Shown here: piece after piece, positions 1 to 7,363 of the stretch
Numbering within the stretch: position 1 is the stretch's first letter
How the letters are laid out: the number at the start of each line of letters is the position of its first letter
Assembly (NCBI RefSeq): GCF_900112595.1
Contig: NZ_FOMI01000007.1
Coordinates: forward strand, 138,078 to 202,077
DNA length: 64,000 nucleotides
Origin: Algibacter pectinivorans
GTDB taxonomy: Bacteria > Bacteroidota > Bacteroidia > Flavobacteriales > Flavobacteriaceae
Direction: 5' to 3'
Made by a program: the position numbers and the translations under genes
Notes under the pieces: generated by a model
The model's input: the letters and a program-made list of their open reading frames with translations, nothing else
The model's database searches: none
What the model was told of the DNA's origin: nothing

Positions 1-121
1 ATTATGTGACGTTTCAAATCTTTATGTGTCTTATAAGTAACTAGGAGTAGTTAAAACAACAAAAAAGAAAACAATTTATTACGTTTAAAAATATATAAAT
101 ACTTAACCTCTATTTAATGGC

Positions 122-158
122 AAGCTGCTTAGTCCCCCAACTTTAGCAGCTTTTCTTT
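122..158 (+). terminator. Rho-independent terminator of a gene upstream of the window
   Basis: AAGCTGCT (122-129) pairs with AGCAGCTT (145-152) across a 15-nt loop and is followed by a T-rich run. It probably ends a plus-strand gene lying left of the window. Positions 1-121 hold no ORF or motif I can recognise. Confidence 0.7.
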
Positions 159-177
159 TTCCCTTATCTCGCCTTGG

Positions 178-268
178 TTTGGGCGTTACCACAAGGGTCG
201 GGCTTTCCACTATAAGTCCTCGCACTTCCTACGTCAGGCTGTGGGCTATCCGTTTCAATCTCTAACGC
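178..268 (-). repeat. Modular GCGTTA repeat, copy 1 (subtype A)
   Basis: Intergenic repeat read on the minus strand: it begins GCGTTAGAGATTG and ends TAACGCCCAAA. Its centre (CCCACAGCCTGACG, GGAAGTGCGAGGACT) is nearly identical to copy 3 at 11527-11619. It has no coding potential. The stretch between it and rlmD (269-494) is AT-rich and otherwise empty. Confidence 0.8.
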
Positions 269-494
269 AAATACCTAATGTATAGTTACACCAATTTACA
301 AATAACTAAGCTTTATAACCCGTACAGCAAAACATATAACGTTGTAGAAAAAAAATAAAATTATACAAAGCAATGCAACATTTAAAATACTCCAAAGCCA
401 TTACAAAACTAAAAAGGTTCATTTTTATTTAAAAAGAATTATTATTTCCCTTAAAGTTAATCTAAATAAATCCGTTTTTATTACTGGCTATTAT

Positions 495-502
495 TATTTT
501 TG
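495..502 (+). promoter_or_regulatory. Putative -7 promoter box of rlmD
   Basis: TATTTTTG matches the Bacteroidetes -7 consensus TAnnTTTG. It ends only 4 nt before the rlmD ATG at 507, so the transcript could be almost leaderless. No good TTG -33 element is seen at the usual distance, so this is tentative. Confidence 0.35.
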
Positions 503-506
503 CAGC

Positions 507-1922
507 ATGTCAAGAAGAAGTAAACAAAGAAAACAAGTTTTTGAAAGCGTAGAAGTTATTGATGCTGGCGCTAAAGGAAAAACAATAGCCAAGGCACCAG
601 ACGGAAAGGTGATTTTTCTACCTAATGCCGTACCTGGCGATGTGGTAGATGTGCAAACGTTTAAAAAACGTAAAGCCTATTACGAAGGTAAAGCCACGGT
701 ATTTCATAAACTTTCAGATAAAAGAACCGAACCAGCATGTTCGCATTTTGGAACTTGTGGAGGGTGTAAGTGGCAACATATGGCCTACGAACATCAACTA
801 TATTACAAACAAAAAGAAGTTACCAATAACTTAACACGTATTGGACATATTGAGTTACCAGAGATTACGCCTATTTTAGGTTCAGCAGAACAGTATTTTT
901 ACCGAAATAAAATGGAGTTTTCGTTTAGCGATAGCCGTTGGTTAACACTAGAGGAAATTCAGTCCGATAAAGATTTAGGCGATAAAAACGCCCTAGGGTT
1001 TCATATTCCGGGAATGTGGGATAAAATTTTGGATATCGATAAGTGCCATTTACAAGCCGATCCTTCAAACGCTATAAGAAACGCTGTTAAAACATTTGCT
1101 ATTGAAAACGATTTGGAATTCTTTAACACGAGAAACCAAACCGGATTATTAAGAACCATGATGATTAGAACCTCTACTACAGGCGATATTATGGTTATGA
1201 TTCAGTTTTTTAAAGAAGACAAAGCTAAACGCGAATTAATCTTGGATTTTTTAGCAGAAACCTTTCCGCAGATTACCTCTTTGCAATATGTAATTAACGG
1301 AAAAGCTAACGACACTATTTACGATCAAGACGTGATTTGCTACAAAGGTAACGATCATATTTTTGAAGAAATGGAGGGCTTAAAGTTTAAAATTAACGCC
1401 AAATCCTTTTACCAAACCAACTCTAACCAAGCTTTCGAACTTTATAAAATTACAAGAGATTTTGCTGGCCTAACAGGAAACGAATTGGTTTACGATTTAT
1501 ATACAGGTACCGGAACCATAGCACAATTTGTTGCTAAACAAGCTAGTAAGGTTATAGGTGTAGAGTCTGTACCCGATGCAATAACTGCTGCCAAAGAAAA
1601 TGCACAATTAAATAACATAAATAACGTTCAATTCTTTGTTGGCGATATGAAACAGGTTTTTAATACCCAGTTTATTGAAACCCACGGCCAACCAGATGTT
1701 ATAATTACAGATCCGCCAAGAGATGGTATGCATAAAGATGTTGTACAGCAAATATTAAACATTGCACCAAAACGGGTAGTTTATGTAAGTTGTAATAGCG
1801 CCACACAAGCTAGAGATTTAGCTTTAATGGATGCACAATATAAAGTGATTAAAACCCAAGCCGTAGATATGTTTCCGCAAACTTTTCATGTGGAAAATGT
1901 TGTACTTTTGGAAAGAAGATAA
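507..1922 (+). CDS. rlmD: 23S rRNA (uracil-1939-C5)-methyltransferase RlmD
   Basis: SAM-dependent RNA methyltransferase of the RumA/TrmA family, 471 residues, the usual length. An N-terminal TRAM-type RNA-binding region (about residues 10-70) precedes the iron-sulfur cysteine cluster C78, C84, C87, with a fourth candidate cysteine in DIDKCHL. The Rossmann methyltransferase domain shows YDLYTGTGTIAQF (SAM site), TDPPRDG, and the catalytic cysteine in VYVSCNSAT. The family methylates U1939 (or U747) of 23S rRNA. Which uridine is the target cannot be settled from sequence alone, since several Bacteroidetes paralogues share this name. It is followed after 3 nt by an unrelated lipoprotein gene, which suggests co-transcription. 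Confidence 0.9.
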   Translation: MSRRSKQRKQVFESVEVIDAGAKGKTIAKAPDGKVIFLPNAVPGDVVDVQTFKKRKAYYEGKATVFHKLSDKRTEPACSHFGTCGGCKWQHMAYEHQLYYKQKEVTNNLTRIGHIELPEITPILGSAEQYFYRNKMEFSFSDSRWLTLEEIQSDKDLGDKNALGFHIPGMWDKILDIDKCHLQADPSNAIRNAVKTFAIENDLEFFNTRNQTGLLRTMMIRTSTTGDIMVMIQFFKEDKAKRELILDFLAETFPQITSLQYVINGKANDTIYDQDVICYKGNDHIFEEMEGLKFKINAKSFYQTNSNQAFELYKITRDFAGLTGNELVYDLYTGTGTIAQFVAKQASKVIGVESVPDAITAAKENAQLNNINNVQFFVGDMKQVFNTQFIETHGQPDVIITDPPRDGMHKDVVQQILNIAPKRVVYVSCNSATQARDLALMDAQYKVIKTQAVDMFPQTFHVENVVLLERR

Positions 1923-1925
1923 ATT

Positions 1926-2465
1926 TTGATGAAAAAAATAAGCCTGCTTTTTATAATTCTAATTACTGTTGGAAATTACAGTTGTGAACGGGATGATATT
2001 TGCCCAGGAGCTACACCAACTACTCCACGATTAATTATTGATTTTTTAGACGCTGCCGATTCTGATATTCAAAAAAACGTTTTTAATTTAGTGGTTATTG
2101 GTATCGATAATGGTGAGATTTTATCCGAATATCAGTTTACAAATTCGAACAATGTTATATTGCCTTTAAAAACAACCGACAATACTACCGAATATATTCT
2201 AATAAAAAATGCTTCTGTAAATGACAATGGCACACCAAACGATGAGACTGATGATTTTATAGATGGTAATTACGACGCAATCACTATAAACTACAGCCGC
2301 GAAGAAGTTTACGTATCGCGTGCCTGTGGCTTCAAAACTATTTTTAAAAATGTTACCCTTACTATAGTTGAGGATGACGACAATTGGATGCTTTCTAGAC
2401 AACCTTTAACCGATAATCAATCTGTAGAAGATGAAACAACAACACATTTTAATATTTCGCATTAG
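1926..2465 (+). CDS. DUF6452 family lipoprotein
   Basis: A 179-residue exported protein with a signal peptide ending in a lipobox-like NYSC (residues 17-20), so probably anchored in the envelope. The rest is an acidic beta-rich domain that I recognise as the flavobacterial DUF6452 family; its function is unknown. It starts 3 nt after rlmD and its last 35 nt overlap the next gene in another frame. The pairing DUF6452-DUF6048 behind rlmD is a recurring flavobacterial arrangement in my recollection, which hints that the two envelope proteins act together. Confidence 0.75.
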   Translation: MMKKISLLFIILITVGNYSCERDDICPGATPTTPRLIIDFLDAADSDIQKNVFNLVVIGIDNGEILSEYQFTNSNNVILPLKTTDNTTEYILIKNASVNDNGTPNDETDDFIDGNYDAITINYSREEVYVSRACGFKTIFKNVTLTIVEDDDNWMLSRQPLTDNQSVEDETTTHFNISH

Positions 2466-3192
2466 TACCCTAATATGCCTTTTGTTATTTTGTGTGTCTG
2501 GACATTCACAAAACGATAGCATAGTAAGTACGGCAAACGATTCCACTAAAATAAAGCTAAAATACGGATTGCGCTTAGGTGGCGATATTGGTAAATTAGC
2601 ACGTTCTTTTTTTGATGACGATTATAGTGGCTTCGAAATCATGGCCGATTATCGTTTAAAAGAAAAAATGTATCTCGCTGCCGAGTTAGGTTTTGAAGAA
2701 AAAAACACTATAAACGACTATCTAGATATTACTACCACAGGAAGTTACATAAAAGGTGGTGTAGATTTTAATATGTACGATAATTGGTTGGACATGGACA
2801 ATATGATTTATACTGGTTTTCGTGTAGGAGCAAGTACATTTAGTCATGATTTAAATAGTTTTACCGTTTACAGCATCGATCAATATTGGGCTCCACAATA
2901 CAGCTCTGAGGTAAAGGAAGAATTTAAGGGTTTAACCGCTATTTGGGCCGAAATTATTTTAGGAATGAAAGCCGAATTGTTTAACAACTTTTACATTGGT
3001 TTAAATTTACAATTAAAAGCTTTAGTTACCGAAACGGTTCCCGTTAATTTTGAAAACGTGTACATCCCTGGATTTGGTAAGACCTATGATAGCGGTAGAA
3101 TTGGCACGAGTTACAGTTACTTTTTAGCGTATAGAATTCCGCTATTTAAAAAAGTAAAACAATCGAAACCTACCGAATTTACAAAGCCATAA
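2431..3192 (+). CDS. DUF6048 family outer-membrane beta-barrel protein
   Basis: 253 residues with a Sec signal peptide (about 1-26, ending GHSQ) and alternating aromatic beta-strands (KYGLRLGGDIG, GFEIMADYRL, YIGLNLQLKAL) typical of a small outer-membrane barrel. I assign it to the DUF6048 family; its function is unknown. The ATG lies inside the 3' end of the DUF6452 gene (35-nt overlap), so translation is probably coupled. No terminator is obvious downstream. Confidence 0.75.
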   Translation: MKQQHILIFRISTLICLLLFCVSGHSQNDSIVSTANDSTKIKLKYGLRLGGDIGKLARSFFDDDYSGFEIMADYRLKEKMYLAAELGFEEKNTINDYLDITTTGSYIKGGVDFNMYDNWLDMDNMIYTGFRVGASTFSHDLNSFTVYSIDQYWAPQYSSEVKEEFKGLTAIWAEIILGMKAELFNNFYIGLNLQLKALVTETVPVNFENVYIPGFGKTYDSGRIGTSYSYFLAYRIPLFKKVKQSKPTEFTKP

Positions 3193-3241
3193 AAGGACTC
3201 TAGACCACTGCCGCCAAAAAGATAGAGCTAAAAAAATATAT

Positions 3242-3571
3242 CTACTTAATTAGTATTTGGGTTTGGTGCGTTATTGGAAAATTACAAGAGTTAGCAATAA
3301 AGCACAAGCTATTAGCTTTGTTATGTAACGTTTTAGCAAGTTCCGCTTGCAAAGCATCCTTAATGGTTACCACGGGTTTTAAAGTTACTTTACTAAAATG
3401 CCCACTACCCGATGGCTCTACATTTAAAATAGCTTCGGCAGTATCGGTATAACTTAAAACCTCAATGTTGTTTTGCTCGCACACGTACAAATAAGACATC
3501 ATGTGGCAAGACGCTAAGGCCGATAGCAATAAATCTTCAGAGCAATATATAAAACGTACTAAAAGTCTCAT
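3242..3571 (-). pseudogene. Truncated OsmC-family paralogue
   Basis: The open frame encodes only the C-terminal half of an OsmC protein, from EDLLLSALASC onward. It is preceded by 12 residues (MRLLVRFIYCSE) unrelated to OsmC, so about the first 59 residues of the family fold are missing. Positions 3276-3538 are about 98% identical to 4450-4712 in the intact gene, with about five mismatches. The C-terminal tail after NSCNFP is clearly different (ITHQTQILIK against VEHYAEILVTRH). This looks like a decaying paralogue partly overwritten by gene conversion rather than a simple recent duplication. It is unlikely to make a folded enzyme. Confidence 0.75.
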
Positions 3572-3854
3572 TTGATTTAATATTTAGTTTATGTTTACTT
3601 GTCAATGATTTACACATCGGTCTGTTAGACTCTTCGTACCGAGCTTAACAAGTCATTAATTTAAACCTAATACTCTGTAAGTAAGATCATTAGTTTTTAT
3701 TCCTCAATATTTTATTAAACCCCTTGTTTTTTCTTACAATATTAAGTTACATTAGCGACTAAATTTACTATTAATTGTTTTTATTCCAGCTTAATATTAA
3801 ACATCTAAAAGTAAATGTTTTAACAAATTATTTAATTTTAAAAATCAAACCAAA

Positions 3855-4151
3855 ATGATTAAAAAAACAATGAGATTATTTACAATTGCGTTTACAGCAT
3901 CAATTCTTTTAACTTCATGTTATTCGTATACTAGCGTTGTTGGCGCAGGAGCAAAAGGTAATACGGAAGTTACCAAATGGAACCATTACTTAATTGGTGG
4001 ATTAGCTCCAGTTGGAGTTTCAGACACTAAAGAAATGGCAAATGGCTCTGAAGATTATACTATTTTCACAAGGCATTCATTTGTAAACGGTTTAGTAAAT
4101 GCAATTACTTTTGGTCTTTATACACCAACAACTACAACGGTAAAATATTAA
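3855..4151 (+). CDS. Bor-like small lipoprotein
   Basis: 98 residues with a signal peptide and lipobox (ILLTSC, Cys near residue 22). The C-terminal half carries HSFVNGLVNAITFGLYTPTT, which closely follows the TFVNGLLGFITLGIYTP region of phage lambda Bor and plasmid Iss lipoproteins. The central NHYLIGGLAPVG also aligns with the Bor HHFFVSGIG segment. Bor/Iss are outer-membrane lipoproteins linked to serum resistance in E. coli. In this organism the role is unknown. It is a single gene closed by a strong terminator. Confidence 0.65.
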   Translation: MIKKTMRLFTIAFTASILLTSCYSYTSVVGAGAKGNTEVTKWNHYLIGGLAPVGVSDTKEMANGSEDYTIFTRHSFVNGLVNAITFGLYTPTTTTVKY

Positions 4152-4164
4152 TTAATATTTAAAC

Positions 4165-4198
4165 GAAAATGAGCGGTATTAATACCGCTCATTTTTTA
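4165..4198 (+). terminator. Rho-independent terminator after the Bor-like gene
   Basis: Perfect 20-bp palindrome at 4171-4190 (GAGCGGTATT/AATACCGCTC), extended by AAAAT/ATTTT and followed by a T-run. It lies just before the small ORF at 4204. Confidence 0.85.
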
Positions 4199-4203
4199 TT
4201 TTT

Positions 4204-4389
4204 ATGAAAAAAGTAATTCATTATATAGCCATTTTATTATCGATAATATTCTTGTATAATATTATTCAAATTTTATCTTTAGGTTTTTCCAAACTAAGTG
4301 AATTTGGTTATGGCGCTTTGGTCGGAAAAACAATTTTATTAATAATAACTCTGATAGTTGTATTTACTACTAGAACAAAAAAACAATAA
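4204..4389 (+). CDS. Small two-helix membrane protein
   Basis: 61 residues with two hydrophobic segments (about 5-27 and 39-56), the positively charged start MKK and the end RTKKQ. It starts 5 nt after the T-run of the preceding terminator. I do not recognise a family. The codon pattern and membrane topology make a real small protein plausible, but no homologue evidence is available here. Confidence 0.45.
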   Translation: MKKVIHYIAILLSIIFLYNIIQILSLGFSKLSEFGYGALVGKTILLIITLIVVFTTRTKKQ

Positions 4390-4409
4390 AACATTTACAC
4401 CAAATTACC

Positions 4410-4889
4410 TTAATGCCTGGTTACTAGAATCTCCGCGTAGTGTTCTACAGGAAAATTACAAGAGTTAGCAATAAAGCACAAGCTATTAGCTTTGTTATGT
4501 AACGTTTTAGCAAGTTCCGCTTGCAAAGCATCCTTTATGGTTACCACGGGTTTTAAAGTTACTTTACTAAAATGCCCCCTACCCGATGGCTCTACATTTA
4601 AAATAGCCTCGGCAGTATCGGTATAACTTAAAACCTCAATGTTGTTTTGAGCGCACACGTACAAATAAGACATCATGTGGCAAGACGCTAAGGCCGATAG
4701 CAATAAATCTTCGGGATTATACCGCGAATCGTCTCCACGAAAAGGTTTAGCAGCCGAAACTTCTAAAGGTGTGTTTTTATTAGCAATAGTTACCACATGG
4801 TTTTTGCTAAACCCTTTTGGGTTAGCCGTTGTTTCGTTATCGCCAATGTGCCAATTTACCGCGGCTTTAAATGTGTGCTTAAAAGACAT
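4410..4889 (-). CDS. OsmC family peroxiredoxin-like protein
   Basis: 159 residues, full length for OsmC/Ohr. The two redox cysteines are present: C70 in LSALASCHM and C138 in NSLCFIANS, with an additional C144. The family reduces organic hydroperoxides in the cytoplasm through a Cys-Cys pair. The gene lies 31 nt downstream of the HxlR regulator on the same strand, so the pair is probably one redox- or electrophile-responsive operon. The 3' half served as donor for, or shares a converted tract with, the broken copy at 3242-3571. Confidence 0.85.
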   Translation of the reverse strand: MSFKHTFKAAVNWHIGDNETTANPKGFSKNHVVTIANKNTPLEVSAAKPFRGDDSRYNPEDLLLSALASCHMMSYLYVCAQNNIEVLSYTDTAEAILNVEPSGRGHFSKVTLKPVVTIKDALQAELAKTLHNKANSLCFIANSCNFPVEHYAEILVTRH

Positions 4890-4920
4890 AGTTACTTTTA
4901 TACCAATTACAACTGTTTAA

Positions 4921-5232
4921 TTAATGTTTACAATCTTCGAGTCCCCAAGCATCTAAACTACGTAAAATAGGCTCTAAAGATGCGCCTCTATATGTTAAAC
5001 TATACTCCACTTTGGGCGGTACAACAGGAAACACTTTGCGGCTTATTAGACCATCATGTTCCAATTGCCTTATGGTTTGGGTAAACATTTTATTAGAAAT
5101 ACCTGGTATCTTTTTTTGTAATACGCCAGAACGTAAACCACCTTCTAAAAGATGAAATAAAACTAAGGGCTTCCATTTTGTACCTATTAAATTCATGGTG
5201 TAATTTAAGGGACAACTAATTTCTTTTTTCAA
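4921..5232 (-). CDS. HxlR family transcriptional regulator
   Basis: A 103-residue winged helix-turn-helix protein of the HxlR (DUF24) type: the C-P motif near the N-terminus (ISCPLNYTMNLIGTKWKPLVLFHL), helix-turn-helix around GVLQKKIPGISNKMFTQTIRQLEHDGLI, and wing VPPKVEYSLTYRG. The conserved cysteine C7 is the residue used by redox- or aldehyde-sensing HxlR proteins such as YodB and HypR. It is transcribed away from the VOC gene and toward osmC. The shared 122-nt intergenic region holds overlapping divergent promoters and three phased heptamers, which fits control of both units by this protein (inference). Confidence 0.85.
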   Translation of the reverse strand: MKKEISCPLNYTMNLIGTKWKPLVLFHLLEGGLRSGVLQKKIPGISNKMFTQTIRQLEHDGLISRKVFPVVPPKVEYSLTYRGASLEPILRSLDAWGLEDCKH

Positions 5233-5273
5233 AATAAAAACTTTTAACTACCTATAAAAAAGCAATTAACTCT

Positions 5274-5300
5274 TATAGTAACCTATAGTACTTTATGGTA
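5274..5300. promoter_or_regulatory. Three helically phased heptamers, candidate HxlR operator
   Basis: TATAGTA (5274-5280), TATAGTA (5284-5290) and TATGGTA (5294-5300) repeat with an exact 10-bp period. They lie between the divergent hxlR and VOC start codons, immediately upstream of the plus-strand -33 element. Protein binding is inferred. Confidence 0.5.
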
Positions 5301-5305
5301 AGTTA

Positions 5306-5336
5306 TTGCCTAATAAGCAAATATAGGGTATTTTTG
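5306..5336 (+). promoter_or_regulatory. Bacteroidetes-type promoter of the VOC gene
   Basis: TTG (5306-5308), a 20-nt spacer and TATTTTTG (5329-5336) match the -33/-7 consensus well. Transcription would start near 5342, giving a leader of about a dozen bases. A minus-strand -7 box (TATATTTG, complement of 5318-5325) for hxlR lies inside this promoter, so the two overlap. Confidence 0.6.
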
Positions 5337-5354
5337 TAATCTAAATTATGTATT

Positions 5355-5867
5355 ATGACAACAAATAAAGATTATCCTAAGTCCTTTTCGCATATTGGAC
5401 TTACTGTACCTAATATAAACGACGCTGTAAAATTCTATTCGGAAGTTATGGGTTGGTATGTTATTATGGCGCCTTCAAAAATTAAAAAAGAAAAAGAAAC
5501 CGCCATTGGCCAAATGTGTATTGATGTTTTTGGTGACGATTGGAGCGAATTTGAAATTGCTCATTTAGCAACTTCCGATGGTATTGGTGTTGAGTTATTT
5601 TCGTTTCCGCATGGTGTAAAAGAGGCTCCGGAATTTAATCCATTTAACACCGGGCTTTTCCATTTTTGCATACAAGACCCAAATATTGAGGAGCTCATTG
5701 AAAAAATTAAAGCTTACGGCGGTAAACAACGTATGCCAATTAGGGAATACTACCCGGAAGACAAACCTTTTAAAATGTGCTATGTTGAAGATCCTTTTGG
5801 GATTGTTTTTGAAATCTATACGCACAGTTATGAGCTAACGTATTCGTCGGGTGCTTATGCTAAATAG
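5355..5867 (+). CDS. VOC superfamily (glyoxalase-like) protein
   Basis: 170 residues covering one glyoxalase/bleomycin-resistance/dioxygenase unit: beta-alpha-beta start SHIGLTVPNINDAVKFYSEVMGW and a second half beginning GLFHFCIQDPNIEEL. Candidate metal ligands are H13, the glutamate in GVELF, the histidine in FHFCI and the glutamate in VFEIYTH. The substrate is unknown; such proteins next to HxlR regulators often handle reactive aldehydes or quinones. It is a single gene closed by the terminator at 5905-5935. Confidence 0.8.
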   Translation: MTTNKDYPKSFSHIGLTVPNINDAVKFYSEVMGWYVIMAPSKIKKEKETAIGQMCIDVFGDDWSEFEIAHLATSDGIGVELFSFPHGVKEAPEFNPFNTGLFHFCIQDPNIEELIEKIKAYGGKQRMPIREYYPEDKPFKMCYVEDPFGIVFEIYTHSYELTYSSGAYAK

Positions 5868-5904
5868 GCGTTTCTATTTTTAGAAAATTAAATTTGTTAT
5901 GAAT

Positions 5905-5935
5905 AAAAAAATCCTGCTAATGCAGGATTTTTTTT
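5905..5935 (+). terminator. Rho-independent terminator of the VOC gene
   Basis: ATCCTGC (5911-5917), TAAT loop, GCAGGAT (5922-5928) with an A-run before and T-run after. The stem resembles the ATTCCTGC palindrome family seen at 6007 and 9497, so it may be a repeat adopted as a terminator. Confidence 0.8.
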
Positions 5936-6006
5936 AGCTCAAGTAGTTCGCTAAGCTATGTTTATTTTATGATAATAGTAAACTGTGTATAATAAAACAT
6001 TAACCG

Positions 6007-6026
6007 ATTCCTGCTTTTGCAGGAAT
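6007..6026. repeat. ATTCCTGC palindrome, copy 1
   Basis: ATTCCTGC (6007-6014), TTTT, GCAGGAAT (6019-6026). It abuts the stop codon of the minus-strand methyltransferase gene (6027-6029). There is no T-run, so it may only slow transcription or protect the mRNA end. Confidence 0.7.
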
Positions 6027-7190
6027 TTAGTCTTTGTTCATGTATTTACCTTTTTTACTGCCCTCGTACATAACGTACTTTACTAAACGCGATTCTAGTT
6101 TGGCATTATAAAGCTGTATTTTTCTAGATGGACGCAAACCTACAAACTTTAAAGCATCGAGGTTCGAGGTTATAAACCAAGCATCGGTGCCTGGGTAGTT
6201 TTGTTTTAATGTATCGCCAATGTTAGCATAAAACGTTTCCATATCGATATTTAAACGCTCGCCGTACGGTGGGTTAAACACCATGTGTAGTTTGTTTTCG
6301 CCCGCTTTTTGCGTTTTAAAGAAATCTTCGTGGCGTACCTCTATAAAATCTTCTAACTGGGCATTTTTTACGTTATCCATAGCTTTTGATACGGCACTTG
6401 GCGCTTTATCATAACCTATTATTTTATGATGGAAATCGCGAGTTTTACCTAGTAATGATTCTTCAATTTTTTCGAAAAGCTCGACATCCCAATCTGGCCA
6501 ACGCTCAAAAGCAAACTCTTTTCGCATAAGATTTGGTGGAATGTTACAGGCTATCATAGCGGCTTCAATAAGCATGGTTCCAGAACCACACATAGGGTCC
6601 ATAAAATCGCATTGCCCATCCCAACCGGACAGCATTATTAGTCCTGCTGCTAAAACCTCGTTTATTGGTGCAATATTGGTTGCTGTTTTGTAACCACGTT
6701 TGTGCAGGGAATCGCCGGAAGAATCTAAGGAGATTGTACAACGACGCCTATCGATATGCACATTAATTTTTACATCTGGAAATTTTAGGTCTACGTTTGG
6801 GCGCTGGCCATCGGTTTCTCTAAATTTATCTACAATGGCATCTTTTGTTTTTTGAGCTATGTATAGCGAGTGGGTAAATAAATCGGAATGAATGGTAGCA
6901 TCGATAGCCAAAGACCCTGTAGGTTTTAGATACTGGCTCCAATCCATGGCGTAAATTTTATTATATAAATCTTGCTCGTTATTTACATTAAAGGAATGGA
7001 TGGGTTTTAATATTTTAACTGCGGTACGCAATGCTAAGTTACACTTGTACATAAAGCCTTTATCGCCAGAAAAAGATACGTTACGCACACCTTTTTTTAC
7101 GTGTAATGCACCCAGTTGTGTTAGCTCGTTGGCTAACAAATCTTCAAAGCCAAATAAGGTTTTGGCAACCATGTTGAAATTTTCTCCCAT
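6027..7190 (-). CDS. THUMP-domain class I RNA methyltransferase
   Basis: 387 residues, the length of the N-terminal RlmL/YpsC-type N2-guanine methyltransferases. An N-terminal ferredoxin-like plus THUMP RNA-binding region (about 1-160) is followed by a Rossmann domain with DPMCGSGTMLIEAA (SAM site) and the catalytic FNPPYGERL. The family modifies a guanine in 23S rRNA (m2G2445 in E. coli RlmL); the bacteroidetal target is inferred by analogy. The chosen start MGENF lies 21 nt downstream of a clear -7 box. It is transcribed divergently from the methyltransferase at 7364. Confidence 0.85.
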   Translation of the reverse strand: MGENFNMVAKTLFGFEDLLANELTQLGALHVKKGVRNVSFSGDKGFMYKCNLALRTAVKILKPIHSFNVNNEQDLYNKIYAMDWSQYLKPTGSLAIDATIHSDLFTHSLYIAQKTKDAIVDKFRETDGQRPNVDLKFPDVKINVHIDRRRCTISLDSSGDSLHKRGYKTATNIAPINEVLAAGLIMLSGWDGQCDFMDPMCGSGTMLIEAAMIACNIPPNLMRKEFAFERWPDWDVELFEKIEESLLGKTRDFHHKIIGYDKAPSAVSKAMDNVKNAQLEDFIEVRHEDFFKTQKAGENKLHMVFNPPYGERLNIDMETFYANIGDTLKQNYPGTDAWFITSNLDALKFVGLRPSRKIQLYNAKLESRLVKYVMYEGSKKGKYMNKD

Positions 7191-7210
7191 TTTTTTCGTC
7201 TAATACCTTG

Positions 7211-7218
7211 CAAAAATA
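7211..7218 (-). promoter_or_regulatory. -7 promoter box of the THUMP methyltransferase gene
   Basis: TATTTTTG on the minus strand, ending 20 nt before the start codon at 7190. A plus-strand TAATTTTG (7222-7229) next to it could serve the divergent gene at 7364, which would place repeat copy 2 inside that gene's 5' leader. Confidence 0.5.
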
Positions 7219-7258
7219 ACGTAATTTTGCGGCAAACATAACGTTTATTGATAAATCC

Positions 7259-7356
7259 GGGTTAAGGATTGAAGTGGAAAGCCCACAGCTCCTTTTTTGG
7301 TGCGCGGACTTGTAACGAAAAGCCTGACCACGCTTTTGGGCGTGGTAACCCCCAAA
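7259..7356 (+). repeat. Modular GCGTTA repeat, copy 2 (degenerate subtype A)
   Basis: It begins GGGTTAAGGATTG, has the A-type CCCACAGC and GGACTTGTA segments, and ends in a GC-rich hairpin (CCACGC...GCGTGG) and CCCCCAAA. It finishes 7 nt before the start codon at 7364, so it forms the leader of that gene. Confidence 0.65.
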
Positions 7357-7363
7357 CAACACT

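Noticed and set aside
178-268. CRISPR array made of the GCGTTA repeats
   Set aside because: Copies are single, far apart, in both orientations and longer than CRISPR repeats; there are no regular spacers and no cas genes.
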